Shown here piece by piece: positions 1 to 8,070 of a DNA stretch of 56,590 nucleotides (the first letter of the stretch is position 1; every line of letters begins with the position of its first letter). The notes below the pieces were generated by a model. The model was given only the letters and a program-made list of their open reading frames with translations, ran no database searches and was not told the origin of the DNA. The stretch covers positions 226 through 56,815 of the forward strand of contig JARFTV010000027.1 of assembly GCA_029289325.1 (NCBI GenBank). Reading direction: 5' to 3'. The DNA comes from Alphaproteobacteria bacterium (lineage in GTDB: Bacteria > Pseudomonadota > Alphaproteobacteria > Rhodobacterales > Rhodobacteraceae). A program made the position numbers and the translations under genes.

Positions 1-850
1 GCAGCGGATACTGCTGCGAGGTCGCGCCGATCACGCCGTCCTTGACCGAGGCCACGCCCGGGCAGCCGCCGTCGACCGAGACGATCAGCACATTGCCTTC
101 CATCCCCACGGCCTTCAGCGCCTGATAGGCACCGACGGCGGCGGGTTCGTTGATGGTGTGGACGACGTTGATGCCCGGATCCTTCTGCAGAAGGTTCTCC
201 ATCGCCTTGCGGCCGCCTTCCTCGTTCCCGTTGGTCACGTCATGGCCGACGATGCGCGGATCATCCTCGTCGCCGATGTCGTTGGGGTCCTTCACGTCGA
301 TCCCGAAGCCCATCATGAAGCCCTGGTTGCGCAGGACGTCCACGGTCGGTTCCGACGGGGTCAGGTTCAGGAAGGCGATACGGGCATTGGCAGCCTCGTC
401 GCCCAGCGTCGCCGCGGCCCAGGCACCGATCAGGCGGCCGGCTTCCAGGTTGTCGGTGGCAAAGGTCGCATCCGCCGCATCCGCCGGGTCAAGCGGCGTG
501 TCCAGTGCGATGACCAGCAGCCCCGCCTCGCGGGCCTTGGCCAGCGGGCCGACGATGGCCTTGGTGTCCGAAGCCGCGATCAGGATGCCCTTGGCACCAT
601 CGGCGATGCAGCTTTCGATCGCCGCGACCTGGCTGTCATGGTCGCCGTCGACCTTGCCGGCATAGGCCTTCAGGGTCACGCCCAGTTCGGCCGCCTTGGC
701 CTCGGCGCCTTCCTTCATCTTCACGAAGAAGGGGTTGGTGTCGGTCTTGGTGATCAGGCAGGCCGAGACGCCATGCGCTTCGGCCGAAGCCATGCCCGCC
801 GACAGCGCCAGCGCACCTGCGCCCAGAAGGGCCTTGGTAAAGGTTTTCAT
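1..850 (-). CDS. frcB: Fructose-type sugar ABC transporter, periplasmic binding protein (3' end outside window)
   Basis: Periplasmic sugar-binding component of a CUT2-type ABC importer. The start is the ATG at 850, preceded by a GGGAGGA ribosome-binding site. Residues 1-23 form a cleavable signal peptide ending in ASA. The mature part is a type 1 periplasmic-binding fold: a first strand followed by TDTNPFF, an IDxxTPL-like hinge segment (LDTPLDP) and an [12 protein letters not shown] segment. About 283 codons are visible of the roughly 340 usual for FrcB, so only the C-terminus is missing. The divergent neighbour is a ROK regulator, the same arrangement as frcR/frcB in Sinorhizobium meliloti, which is why fructose is favoured. 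Ribose or another sugar cannot be excluded because the permease and ATPase genes lie outside the window. Confidence 0.85.
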   Translation of the reverse strand, partial: MKTFTKALLGAGALALSAGMASAEAHGVSACLITKTDTNPFFVKMKEGAEAKAAELGVTLKAYAGKVDGDHDSQVAAIESCIADGAKGILIAASDTKAIVGPLAKAREAGLLVIALDTPLDPADAADATFATDNLEAGRLIGAWAAATLGDEAANARIAFLNLTPSEPTVDVLRNQGFMMGFGIDVKDPNDIGDEDDPRIVGHDVTNGNEEGGRKAMENLLQKDPGINVVHTINEPAAVGAYQALKAVGMEGNVLIVSVDGGCPGVASVKDGVIGATSQQYPL

Positions 851-970
851 TGTGGTTCCTCCCATCGGACCGGGGTGGTTGTCGTGCCCCGGCGTCACGG
901 TCGCATTCGCCCAGGGTTCTCCTGTGCCGGGGGGAAGGAAAGCCGATTCCCCGGCCTCCGTCAAGGTAAT

Positions 971-987
971 TAAATCACTCTGATTTA
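971..987. promoter_or_regulatory. Likely ROK-regulator operator in the frcB/frcR divergent region
   Basis: A perfect inverted repeat TAAATCA-CTC-TGATTTA (7-bp arms, 3-bp spacer) sits in an AT-rich island of otherwise GC-rich DNA between the divergent genes. A TATTAT hexamer at 986-991 could be the -10 of the regulator gene and would overlap the right arm. A TTGACG at 964-959 on the minus strand could be the -35 of frcB. The position suits a site bound by the adjacent ROK protein. That the ROK protein binds here is inference. Confidence 0.6.
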
Positions 988-1050
988 TTATTGACAGAGG
1001 GCCGCTCCACCCGCACTCTGCCCGAAATCCAGCCAAACCGGGACAGCGAG

Positions 1051-2277
1051 TTGAGGCTTCACGTCGATCCAGCGCAGGACCTCCGGCCCGGCCCCGACCC
1101 CGCGGGACCGCGGGGGTCGAACCAGTCCGGCATGCGCGCTTGGAACGAACGGCTGGTCCTCAGCCTTGTGCGCCAGCACGGAGCGCTGGCCAAATCCGAC
1201 ATCGCCCGGATGACCGGGCTTTCGGCCCAGACCGTCAGCGTCATCATGCGCGGGCTGGAACAGGACGGACTCCTGCTGCGCGGAGAGCCGATCCGTGGCA
1301 AGATCGGCCAGCCTTCGGTGCCGATGTCGCTGAATGCCGACGGGGCCTTCTTCCTCGGGCTAAAGATCGGGCGACGCTCGGCCGACCTCGCGCTGGTCGA
1401 TTTCCTTGGCCGGGTGCGCGGCTCACGGCGCCGGATCTACCGTTATCCCACGCCGGACACGATCACCGCCTTCGTGGCCGAGGCGCTGCCCCAGTTGCTC
1501 GCCTGCCTGCCCGACGGGCTGCGTGACCGGATCGGCGGGATGGGCGTGGCGATGCCCTTCCAGCTCTGGTCCTGGGTCGATTTCATCGGCGCGCCGCAGG
1601 CCGAGATGGATGCCTGGCGTCACCGCGACATCGCCTCGGAGCTTTCCGCGCTTGCCGGGATGCCGGTCCATGTCCAGAACGACGCCACCGCCGCCTGCGG
1701 GGCCGAGCTGGTGTTCGGCACGGGCGAGCGGCCCAAGGATTTCCTGTACTTCTACTTCGGCTATTTCATCGGCGGCGGGCTGGTCCTGAACGGCCAGCTT
1801 TTCACCGGCCAGTTCGGCAATGCCGCCGGGGTCGGGCCGATGCCGGTCCCCGGCCCCGACGGGCGGATGCGGCGGCTGATGACGGTCGCCTCGCTTTCCG
1901 TCCTCGCCCAGGCGGTCGAGGCGGCAGGGGGCCAGTCCGACCAGCTCTGGCAAAGCCCCGACCGCTGGGATCTGCCCGAGGCAGTGCTGGACAGCTGGAT
2001 GACCTCGGCGGCCGAGGGGCTGGCCTCGGCCATCCTCAGCGCTGCAACCCTGCTGGAGATGCAGGCGGTGCTGATCGACGGCTGGATGCCGACCTCCGTC
2101 CGGGCCGAGATCACCCGCCGGACCGAGGCGGCGCTCTTCCGTCTCGACCTTTCGGGGATCGAGCCCCCGGCCATCCGCGAAGGCACCGTGGGCGCCGAAG
2201 CCCGCGCCCTTGGCGCTGCCGCCATCCCGCTGTCGCAGCGCTACCTGATCGACCAGAACCCCACCCGCGAGGGTTGA
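1051..2277 (+). CDS. frcR: ROK-family transcriptional regulator of the fructose ABC operon
   Basis: Sugar-responsive regulator of the ROK (repressor, ORF, kinase) family. An N-terminal winged helix-turn-helix ([18 protein letters not shown] region) is followed by a ROK ASKHA-fold domain with the [14 protein letters not shown] segment. No CxCGxxGC zinc motif is evident. It is transcribed away from frcB, across the TAAATCA-N3-TGATTTA repeat. The start is uncertain. A TTG at 991 is in frame but overlaps the TTGACA/-10 region and would need leader RNA that may not exist. The TTG at 1051 keeps the GSNQSGMR segment that usually precedes the HTH in relatives, and is used here. The ATG at 1132 is the fallback. 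Confidence 0.8.
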   Translation: MRLHVDPAQDLRPGPDPAGPRGSNQSGMRAWNERLVLSLVRQHGALAKSDIARMTGLSAQTVSVIMRGLEQDGLLLRGEPIRGKIGQPSVPMSLNADGAFFLGLKIGRRSADLALVDFLGRVRGSRRRIYRYPTPDTITAFVAEALPQLLACLPDGLRDRIGGMGVAMPFQLWSWVDFIGAPQAEMDAWRHRDIASELSALAGMPVHVQNDATAACGAELVFGTGERPKDFLYFYFGYFIGGGLVLNGQLFTGQFGNAAGVGPMPVPGPDGRMRRLMTVASLSVLAQAVEAAGGQSDQLWQSPDRWDLPEAVLDSWMTSAAEGLASAILSAATLLEMQAVLIDGWMPTSVRAEITRRTEAALFRLDLSGIEPPAIREGTVGAEARALGAAAIPLSQRYLIDQNPTREG

Positions 2278-2378
2278 TCCGCGCTTGGGGCCATGGCGCG
2301 GGTTGCGTCTCCGCGCAGCGCGCGCAGGCCGGGCCCGGTCATCCCAATCCTTGCCAGATCCTTAACGTCCGCAGGCAA

Positions 2379-2398
2379 CCCCTTGATTTTCCAAGGGG
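2379..2398 (-). terminator. Stem-loop between convergent frcR and ade
   Basis: CCCCTTG-ATTTTC-CAAGGGG forms a perfect 7-bp stem with a 6-nt loop, 28 nt beyond the ade stop codon and about 100 nt beyond the frcR stop. No strong U-tract follows on either strand, so it is a weak candidate for an intrinsic terminator of either gene. Confidence 0.4.
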
Positions 2399-2426
2399 CC
2401 GCCAGCCTGTCCAGCGTGGACATATC

Positions 2427-4127
2427 TCAGGGGATCACCTCGAAGCGGTCCACATCCACCATCCCCAGATCGGTGATCTTCAGATGCGGGATCACCGGCA
2501 GGGCCAGGAAGGCCAGTTGCAGGAACGGCTCCTCCAGCGTGACCCCCAGTGACCGCGCCGCCGCCCGCAGGGCCACCAGCCCCTCCCGCACCTCCTCGAA
2601 GGTTCCCAGGCTCATCAACCCCGCCACCGGCAGCGGCAGCTCGGCCAGCACCCGTCCGCCCTCGACCACGACGAAGCCCCCCTCGATCTCGCCCAGCCGG
2701 TTCGCCGCCAGCGCCATGTCCCCGTAATCCGCCCCCACCACCGCGATGTTGTGATGGTCGTGGCAGACCGTCGACCCGATCGCCCCCTTCCGCAGCCCGA
2801 AGCCCGTCACGAAGCCCGTGGCCCGGTTCCCGTTGACCCCATGCCGCTCGATCACCGCGATCTTCACCAGGTCGCGGGCCAGATCCGGCCGCTTGTCCCC
2901 GTCCTGCGGGGCGATGTCGAAACTCAGATGCTCGGTGATGATCTTGCCCGGCAGGATGCCGATCACCGGCGTCTCTACCCGGTTGCCCCCGGTGCGGAAG
3001 TCCTTGGCCCGGATCGGCGGCGCCTTCACCGACTGCCGCGCCACCGGCTGCGTCATCCCCCGCGCCGCGAAGGCCGCCGCGTCGGCCACCACGCCCCCGG
3101 CCAGCACAAGGCTGGCATGGCACCCCTCGAGGCTGTCGATCACCGCGATATCCGCCCGCTTGCCTGGCGCGATCAGCCCGCGATCCTTCAGCCCGAAAGC
3201 CTCCGCCGCGCTCAACGAGGCCGCCCGGTAGACCGCCAGGGGCGGCGCACCCAGGGCAATCGCGGTGCGGATCATGTAATCCAGATGCCCGTGTTCCGCG
3301 ATGTCCAGGGGGTTCCGGTCGTCGGTGCAGAGGCAAAGGTAGGGCGAGAACCGCTCGGTCAGCAGCCCCGCCAGCGCGTGCAGATCCTTGGAGACCGAGC
3401 CTTCACGGATCAAGACCCGCATTCCCTTGCGCAGCTTTTCCAACCCCTCGTCATGGCTGGTCGCCTCATGCTCGGTCCTGATCCCGGCGCTGATATAGCC
3501 GTTCAGGTCGTTCCCCCGCAGCAGGGGCGCATGGCCGTCGATGTGCCGGCCCTGAAAGGCCGCCAGCTTGTCCAGACATTCCGGATCCTTCATCAGGACG
3601 CCGGGATAGTTCATGAACTCCGCCAGCCCGATGACTTTCGGATGGTCCATGAAGGGCACGAGGTCAGCAGCCACCAGCCGCGCGCCGGCCGTCTCCATAT
3701 GGGTCGAGGGCACGCAGGACGACAGCTGCACCCGAAGGTCCAGCACCAGCTGCGCGGCCGAGTCGAGGAAGAAGCGGATCCCCGTCACCCCGCAGACATT
3801 GGCGATTTCATGCGGATCGCAGATCGCCGTCGTCACCCCCCGCGGCGTCACGCAGCGGTCGAATTCATGCGGCGTCACCAGCGAGCTTTCGACATGGAGA
3901 TGCGTGTCGATGAAGCCCGGCACCAGCACCTTGCCCGAGACGTCGATCTCGCGCTGGCCCCGATAGCTGCCGAAGACGCCGACGATCGTGTCGCCGCAGA
4001 TCGCCACATCGGTCTCGACCAGTTCTCCGGTGACAAGGTCAAAGACCCGGCCCCCCTTCAGCACGAGGTCGGCCGGCACCAGACCACGGCCCTGATCAAT
4101 TCTGTCGGCAAGAGGCGCTTTCGGCAT
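2427..4127 (-). CDS. ade: Adenine deaminase
   Basis: Hydrolyses adenine to hypoxanthine and ammonia in purine salvage; cytoplasmic amidohydrolase-superfamily enzyme with a binuclear metal centre. The 566-residue length matches the Ade family (about 550-590). Visible motifs are the metal-binding DTHLHVESS near residue 80, [11 protein letters not shown], and the C-terminal [16 protein letters not shown] segment carrying the conserved Asp. The start is the ATG at 4127 with AAAGGAG upstream, although the frame stays open further 5'. It is divergent from an EamA-type permease only 75 bp away, which might export or import a related metabolite, but no sequence evidence links them. Confidence 0.95.
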   Translation of the reverse strand: MPKAPLADRIDQGRGLVPADLVLKGGRVFDLVTGELVETDVAICGDTIVGVFGSYRGQREIDVSGKVLVPGFIDTHLHVESSLVTPHEFDRCVTPRGVTTAICDPHEIANVCGVTGIRFFLDSAAQLVLDLRVQLSSCVPSTHMETAGARLVAADLVPFMDHPKVIGLAEFMNYPGVLMKDPECLDKLAAFQGRHIDGHAPLLRGNDLNGYISAGIRTEHEATSHDEGLEKLRKGMRVLIREGSVSKDLHALAGLLTERFSPYLCLCTDDRNPLDIAEHGHLDYMIRTAIALGAPPLAVYRAASLSAAEAFGLKDRGLIAPGKRADIAVIDSLEGCHASLVLAGGVVADAAAFAARGMTQPVARQSVKAPPIRAKDFRTGGNRVETPVIGILPGKIITEHLSFDIAPQDGDKRPDLARDLVKIAVIERHGVNGNRATGFVTGFGLRKGAIGSTVCHDHHNIAVVGADYGDMALAANRLGEIEGGFVVVEGGRVLAELPLPVAGLMSLGTFEEVREGLVALRAAARSLGVTLEEPFLQLAFLALPVIPHLKITDLGMVDVDRFEVIP

Positions 4128-4202
4128 GGTATTCTCCTTTCCGATCAGGGAACCTGAAAGCCGCTGCGGCGTCCAGAGGCCGCGACCGAAACGGACCCGA
4201 TC

Positions 4203-5117
4203 ATGCGCCCCCTGCGCGGCATTGCCTTCAAGCTCGCCTCTGTCCTGGTGTTCATCGTCATGGCCAGCCTGATCAAGGCGACGGCCGCCCATGTCCCGGC
4301 GGGGCAGGCGGTGCTCTTCCGGTCCTTCTTCGCGATGCCGGTGATCCTGGTCTGGCTGGCGCTGCGGCGCGAGCTGGGGACGGGGCTGAAGACGGCGAAT
4401 CCGATGGGCCACCTCTGGCGCGGGGTGGTGGGAACCTTGGCGATGGGGCTGGGCTTTGCCGGTCTCGGCTATCTGCCGCTGCCCGAGGTGACCGCGATCG
4501 GCTATGCGGCCCCCCTCCTGACGGTCGTCTTCGCCGCGATGTTCCTGGGCGAGGAGGTGCGGGCCTTCCGCATCTCGGCCGTCGCGCTGGGGATGACCGG
4601 GGTGCTGATCGTCCTTGCCCCCCGCCTGTCGCTGACCCCCGGCGCGGCGGGGATCGCCGAGGCTTTCGGGGCGATGCTGGTCCTGGGGGGCGCGGTCTTT
4701 GCGGCGCTGGCGCAGGTCTTCGTCCGGAAACTGGTCCAGACCGAGGCGACGCCGGCGATCGTCTTCTACTTCTCCCTGACCGCGACCCTTCTGTCACTGG
4801 TCACGCTGCCCTTTGGCTGGGTCTGGCCAAGCCCGTTGGAGGCTAGCCTGCTGGTCCTGGCCGGGCTTCTGGGCGGGCTGGGGCAGATCCTGCTGACCTC
4901 CTCCTACCGGGAGGCCGACGCCTCGCTTGTGGCGCCCTTCGACTATGCGTCCATGCTGTTCGCGCTGGGGATCGGCTACTTCATCTTCGCCGAGGTCCCG
5001 ACCCTGCCCATGCTGGGCGGGGCGGCGCTGATCGTGACCGCGGGGATCCTGATCATCTGGCGGGAGCGCCAGCTGGGGCTGAAGCGGGCGCGGCAGCGCA
5101 AGGCGATGACGCCCTGA
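4203..5117 (+). CDS. EamA/DMT-family permease
   Basis: Inner-membrane transporter of the drug/metabolite superfamily with about ten transmembrane helices arranged as two EamA repeats (roughly residues 5-135 and 150-285). Each repeat ends in the typical GxxLIVxAPxL or [13 protein letters not shown] helix pair. At 304 aa it is the normal family length. The C-terminus is short and basic ([14 protein letters not shown]), consistent with a cytoplasmic tail. The substrate cannot be read from sequence. It starts 75 bp from the divergent ade gene and is followed immediately by the first copy of a duplicated intergenic element. Confidence 0.85.
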   Translation: MRPLRGIAFKLASVLVFIVMASLIKATAAHVPAGQAVLFRSFFAMPVILVWLALRRELGTGLKTANPMGHLWRGVVGTLAMGLGFAGLGYLPLPEVTAIGYAAPLLTVVFAAMFLGEEVRAFRISAVALGMTGVLIVLAPRLSLTPGAAGIAEAFGAMLVLGGAVFAALAQVFVRKLVQTEATPAIVFYFSLTATLLSLVTLPFGWVWPSPLEASLLVLAGLLGGLGQILLTSSYREADASLVAPFDYASMLFALGIGYFIFAEVPTLPMLGGAALIVTAGILIIWRERQLGLKRARQRKAMTP

Positions 5118-5119
5118 TG

Positions 5120-5191
5120 TGTCCACAGTGGACAATTCCTGGATTGGATTTCCTGTCAATGGGTTGGCTGCGGGCGTTAACCGGCTGTTAG
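5120..5191. repeat. 72-bp duplicated intergenic element, copy 1
   Basis: The element begins 2 nt after the stop codon of the EamA gene with a 15-bp palindrome TGTCCAC-A-GTGGACA followed by ATTC. It continues through a conserved GGGTTGG..GCGGGCGTTA block and ends with TTAA-N7-TTAG at 5177-5191, which fits the CtrA half-site spacing. A second copy of exactly the same length lies at 35138-35209. Arms and spacings are conserved while the middle has diverged. The single-base centre makes the 15-bp palindrome look like a protein-binding site rather than a terminator. Confidence 0.7.
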
Positions 5192-5436
5192 GATCTGGGA
5201 GGCGGTTCGGGTGCCCCCCGAAAACCCTTTTCATACTGGGAGAATATCCGCGCCGGAGGCATCCGACGCTTGCCGTGGGAGCCTCTGGCGGGGAAATCGG
5301 GGCCATTGTGAATGCGGGCCCCGCGCCTTCGCGCTGGCTTTGTTGTCCCCTGACGCACCGAATCCCCGTTCCGGCCGTCTTGATCTGCGGCTAGCCTGCG
5401 CCAGGGGCGTCATCTTCGGCGCCGGGAGGGCATCCG
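5192..5436. other. Remainder of the long intergenic region before the SGNH gene
   Basis: No gene is supported here; short open frames lack ribosome-binding sites and run against codon bias. A TAGCCT hexamer near 5392 could be a -10 box for the downstream hydrolase, but the corresponding -35 position is poor. Otherwise nothing recognisable. Confidence 0.4.
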
Positions 5437-6081
5437 ATGACACGAACGATCCTGCTGTTCGGCGACAGCAACACCCACGGGACCATGCCGATGCCGGACC
5501 TGGGCTTCGGCGGCCGGTTCGACCGGGACGAGCGATGGGCGGGGCGGCTGGCGAAGCTGCTGCCGGACTGGGAGGTGATCGCCGAGGGGCATCCGGGCCG
5601 GACCACGGTGCATGACGACCCGGTGGAGGGCGCGCATCGCAACGGGCTGACGGTGCTGCCCGCGCTGCTGGAAAGCCACAAGCCGATCGATGTGGTGCTG
5701 GTGATGCTGGGGACCAACGACCTGAAGGAGCGCTTCTCGGTCAATGCCTGCGATATCGGCCTGTCGCTGGAGCGGTTGGTGCGGGTGATCCTGGGCTCGG
5801 AGGCAGGTCCGGGGCGGGGCGCGCCGGGCGTGCTGCTGGTCGCGCCGCCGCCGATCCAGGAGGTGGGCTGTCTGGCCGGGATGTTCGCGGGTGGGGCGGC
5901 GAAGTCCCTTGGCCTTGCGGCCGAGGTGGAGGCGGCGGCAAAGCGGCTGGGGGTGCCGTTCCTGGATGCGGGGCAGGTGGTACAGGTCTCGCCCGTGGAT
6001 GGCATCCACTATGGCCCCGAGGCGAACCCGGCCCTGGCCGAAGCCTTCGCGGCGGCGATCCGGGCGCATTTTCCCGCCTGA
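5437..6081 (+). CDS. SGNH/GDSL-family hydrolase (arylesterase-like)
   Basis: Serine hydrolase of the SGNH superfamily, probably cytoplasmic because no signal peptide is present. Block I GDSNTHG carries the nucleophilic Ser near residue 10. Block III is LGTNDLK (GxND) near residue 90. Block V DGIHYGPE supplies the catalytic Asp/His pair near residue 190. At 214 aa it has the length of the single-domain arylesterase/acyl-CoA thioesterase-like group. The substrate is unknown. A Rieske oxygenase gene follows 64 bp downstream on the same strand, and cotranscription is possible. Confidence 0.85.
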   Translation: MTRTILLFGDSNTHGTMPMPDLGFGGRFDRDERWAGRLAKLLPDWEVIAEGHPGRTTVHDDPVEGAHRNGLTVLPALLESHKPIDVVLVMLGTNDLKERFSVNACDIGLSLERLVRVILGSEAGPGRGAPGVLLVAPPPIQEVGCLAGMFAGGAAKSLGLAAEVEAAAKRLGVPFLDAGQVVQVSPVDGIHYGPEANPALAEAFAAAIRAHFPA

Positions 6082-6145
6082 TGTCGGATTCCCGCTGGCA
6101 GGGCAGGGCGCGGGGGCGCAAGCTGAGGGGCAGGAGGACAGGCCC

Positions 6146-7276
6146 ATGACCCAGCACGACCCCTCGCTTGCCATTGCGGAACTTCGCGCCAATGTCTCGG
6201 TCCCGTTCGAACGGGCCCGGGCCATGCCGAAATCGGTCTATACCTCGCCAGCCTTCGCCAAGGCCGAGGAGGAGCATATTTTCGCGAAGGAATGGCTCTG
6301 CGCCGGGCGGGCGGATGCGCTGCCCGATCCCGGGGATTACCTGACGATGGTGATCTCTGGTGAGCCGGTGATCATCCTGCGCGACCGCGAGGGCCTGTTG
6401 CGCGGCATGTCCAACGTCTGCCGCCACCGGATGAGCACGCTTCTGGAAGGCCGGGGCAATGTGCGGTCGATCGTCTGCCCCTATCACGCCTGGACCTACA
6501 ATCTGGACGGAAGCTTGCGGGGCGCGCCCGCGATGGCGCGGAACGAGGGGTTCTGCAAGGAGGACGTGAAGCTGCCCGCAGTGCGGGTCGAGGACTGGCA
6601 GGGCTGGATCATGGTGACGCTGAACCCGGAGGCGCCGCCGGTGGCCGAACGGCTGGCGGGGGTGGACCGGCTGGTCGGCCATCTGCCGATGAAGGACTAT
6701 CGCGAGGTTTTCCGCGAGGAGTTCCGCTGGGACACGAACTGGAAGGTCCTGGCCGAGAATTTCATGGAAAGCTACCACCTGCCGGTCTGCCATGCCGGGA
6801 CGATCGGCGGCTCCAGCGACCTGAACAAGATGGAATGTCCCGAGGGGGAGGAGGCGTTCAACTACCACTGGATCGTCAAGAACGACATGGTGCCGCTGGC
6901 GTTGGCGCATCCGTCGAACACGGTGCTGCAGGGGGAGGATCGGCGGATCACCTGGCTTTTGGCGATCTATCCGGCGCTGCTGATTACTCTGACGCCGGGG
7001 TATTTCTGGTATCTTTCGCTGACGCCCGACGGTCCCGGCTCGGTCCGGGTGCTGTTCGGCGGAGGCATGAGCGCGGAATGGATGGCCGACCCCGAGGCAG
7101 AGCGGCATCTGGCGTCGGTGAAGGCGCTCTTGGACGACGTGAATGTCGAGGACAAGGGCTGTGTGGAGCGGGTGTGGAAGGGGCTTTGCGCGGGGATGTC
7201 CCAACCGGGAGCGCTGAGCCATCTGGAGCGGCCGAATTACGATTTCGCCCGCTATATCGCGAGTCGGATGCCCTAG
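6146..7276 (+). CDS. Rieske-type ring-hydroxylating / quaternary-amine oxygenase, alpha subunit
   Basis: Oxygenase component of a two-component Rieske non-heme iron system (376 aa). The [2Fe-2S] ligands are C92-x-H94 and C111-x2-H114. The mononuclear iron site is the ENFMESYHLPVCH segment with H211 and H216. Where most ring-hydroxylating dioxygenases have a bridging Asp (DxYH), this protein has Glu208, a feature known from carnitine/betaine-type monooxygenases such as CntA. That points to a methylated amine or amine-like substrate rather than an aromatic one, but this is inference. No reductase or ferredoxin gene is adjacent, so the electron donor must lie elsewhere. The start ATG at 6146 follows an AGGAGG; the frame is open further upstream without support. 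Confidence 0.85.
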   Translation: MTQHDPSLAIAELRANVSVPFERARAMPKSVYTSPAFAKAEEEHIFAKEWLCAGRADALPDPGDYLTMVISGEPVIILRDREGLLRGMSNVCRHRMSTLLEGRGNVRSIVCPYHAWTYNLDGSLRGAPAMARNEGFCKEDVKLPAVRVEDWQGWIMVTLNPEAPPVAERLAGVDRLVGHLPMKDYREVFREEFRWDTNWKVLAENFMESYHLPVCHAGTIGGSSDLNKMECPEGEEAFNYHWIVKNDMVPLALAHPSNTVLQGEDRRITWLLAIYPALLITLTPGYFWYLSLTPDGPGSVRVLFGGGMSAEWMADPEAERHLASVKALLDDVNVEDKGCVERVWKGLCAGMSQPGALSHLERPNYDFARYIASRMP

Positions 7277-7318
7277 GCCGGGCTTGACCCCGGCCCCGGC
7301 TGCGTCAGGTTACGCGGC

Positions 7319-8014
7319 ATGACGCAAGCTGCCCTTATCGTGGCCCATGGCCAACCCTCGGACCCCCGCCCTGCCGGGGCCGCTCTGGAAGCCCTGGCGG
7401 CCAGGGTCGAGGCGCTGATGCCCGGCTGGTCGGTGGGGGCGGCGACGCTGGCCGAGGAGGGCGCGATTGCCCGCGCGGTGGCGGGGCGGCAGGGCGGCGT
7501 GGTCTTTCCGATGTTCATGGCGGGGGGCTGGTTCACCCGGGTGCAGATCCCGAAGCGGCTGGCCGAGGCGGGGGCGGTCGGGTGGACGGTGCTGGAGCCC
7601 TTCGGCTGCGATCCGCTGGTGCATGACCTGTGCGTGACGCTGGTGCGCGAGGCGGGGGCGGAGCAGGTGATCCTTGCGGCGCACGGGTCGTTCAAGTCCC
7701 CCGCTCCCTCGGACATCGCGTTTCATGTGGCCGGGCGGATCGCGGCGGAGACGGGGGCGGAGGTGGCGGCGGGGTTCATCGACCAGGAGCCGCAACTGAT
7801 GTCGCTGACCGGGCGAGGCGGGATCTGCCTGCCGTTCTTCGCCGCAGAGGGTGGGCATGTGAACGACGACATACCCGAGGCGCTTGGCGCGGCTGGGTTC
7901 ACGGGGCGCATCCTGCCGCCGGTGGGGCTGGATGCGCGGGTGCCGGGGATCGTGGCGGCGGCGATTGCACGGGGCGTGCCGGTCTGTGCGGGGGCCTGCC
8001 GCTGGGCGCGGTGA
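7319..8014 (+). CDS. cbiX: CbiX-family sirohydrochlorin/cobalt chelatase
   Basis: Small class II chelatase expected to insert a metal (Co2+ or Fe2+) into sirohydrochlorin on the way to cobalamin or siroheme. The 231-aa protein holds two tandem CbiX half-domains: VAHG with His10 and AAHGS with His122 mark the start of each, and a GGHVNDD segment with His180 fits the second metal-binding histidine. Both histidines of the family are therefore present. No other cobalamin gene is nearby. The neighbour 42 bp upstream is a Rieske oxygenase, so the gene is isolated from its pathway. The stop codon is followed after 1 nt by a perfect 22-bp palindrome. Confidence 0.8.
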   Translation: MTQAALIVAHGQPSDPRPAGAALEALAARVEALMPGWSVGAATLAEEGAIARAVAGRQGGVVFPMFMAGGWFTRVQIPKRLAEAGAVGWTVLEPFGCDPLVHDLCVTLVREAGAEQVILAAHGSFKSPAPSDIAFHVAGRIAAETGAEVAAGFIDQEPQLMSLTGRGGICLPFFAAEGGHVNDDIPEALGAAGFTGRILPPVGLDARVPGIVAAAIARGVPVCAGACRWAR

Positions 8015-8015
8015 G

Positions 8016-8060
8016 CCGGATCCTTCGAAGGATCCGGACCGATCTCTTTGAAGAAATCGG
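8016..8060. repeat. Paired-hairpin intergenic element, copy A
   Basis: A perfect 22-bp palindrome (CCGGATCCTTC and its complement, 8016-8037) is followed directly by a second imperfect stem (CCGAT..CTT / AAG..ATCGG, 8039-8060). It lies between convergent cbiX and the ligase gene, where it could serve as a bidirectional terminator. Related pairs built on GATCC..GGATC plus a TTTTGAAAA-like stem occur at 38647-38688 and 50592-50634. Confidence 0.65.
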
Positions 8061-8070
8061 TGCCCCGCGT

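Noticed and set aside
991-1050. Extension of the ROK regulator to the TTG at 991
   Set aside because: The TTG is part of TTGACA next to a TATTAT -10-like box and the operator repeat, so it is more likely promoter DNA than a start codon. It has no ribosome-binding site.
2751-4157. 468-codon + strand frame
   Set aside because: Antisense to adenine deaminase, with no recognisable domain and biased Arg/His composition.
5120-5134. parS or DnaA-box interpretation of the TGTCCAC palindrome
   Set aside because: It matches neither the TGTTTCACGTGAAACA parS core nor TTATCCACA, and no parABS or dnaA gene is nearby.
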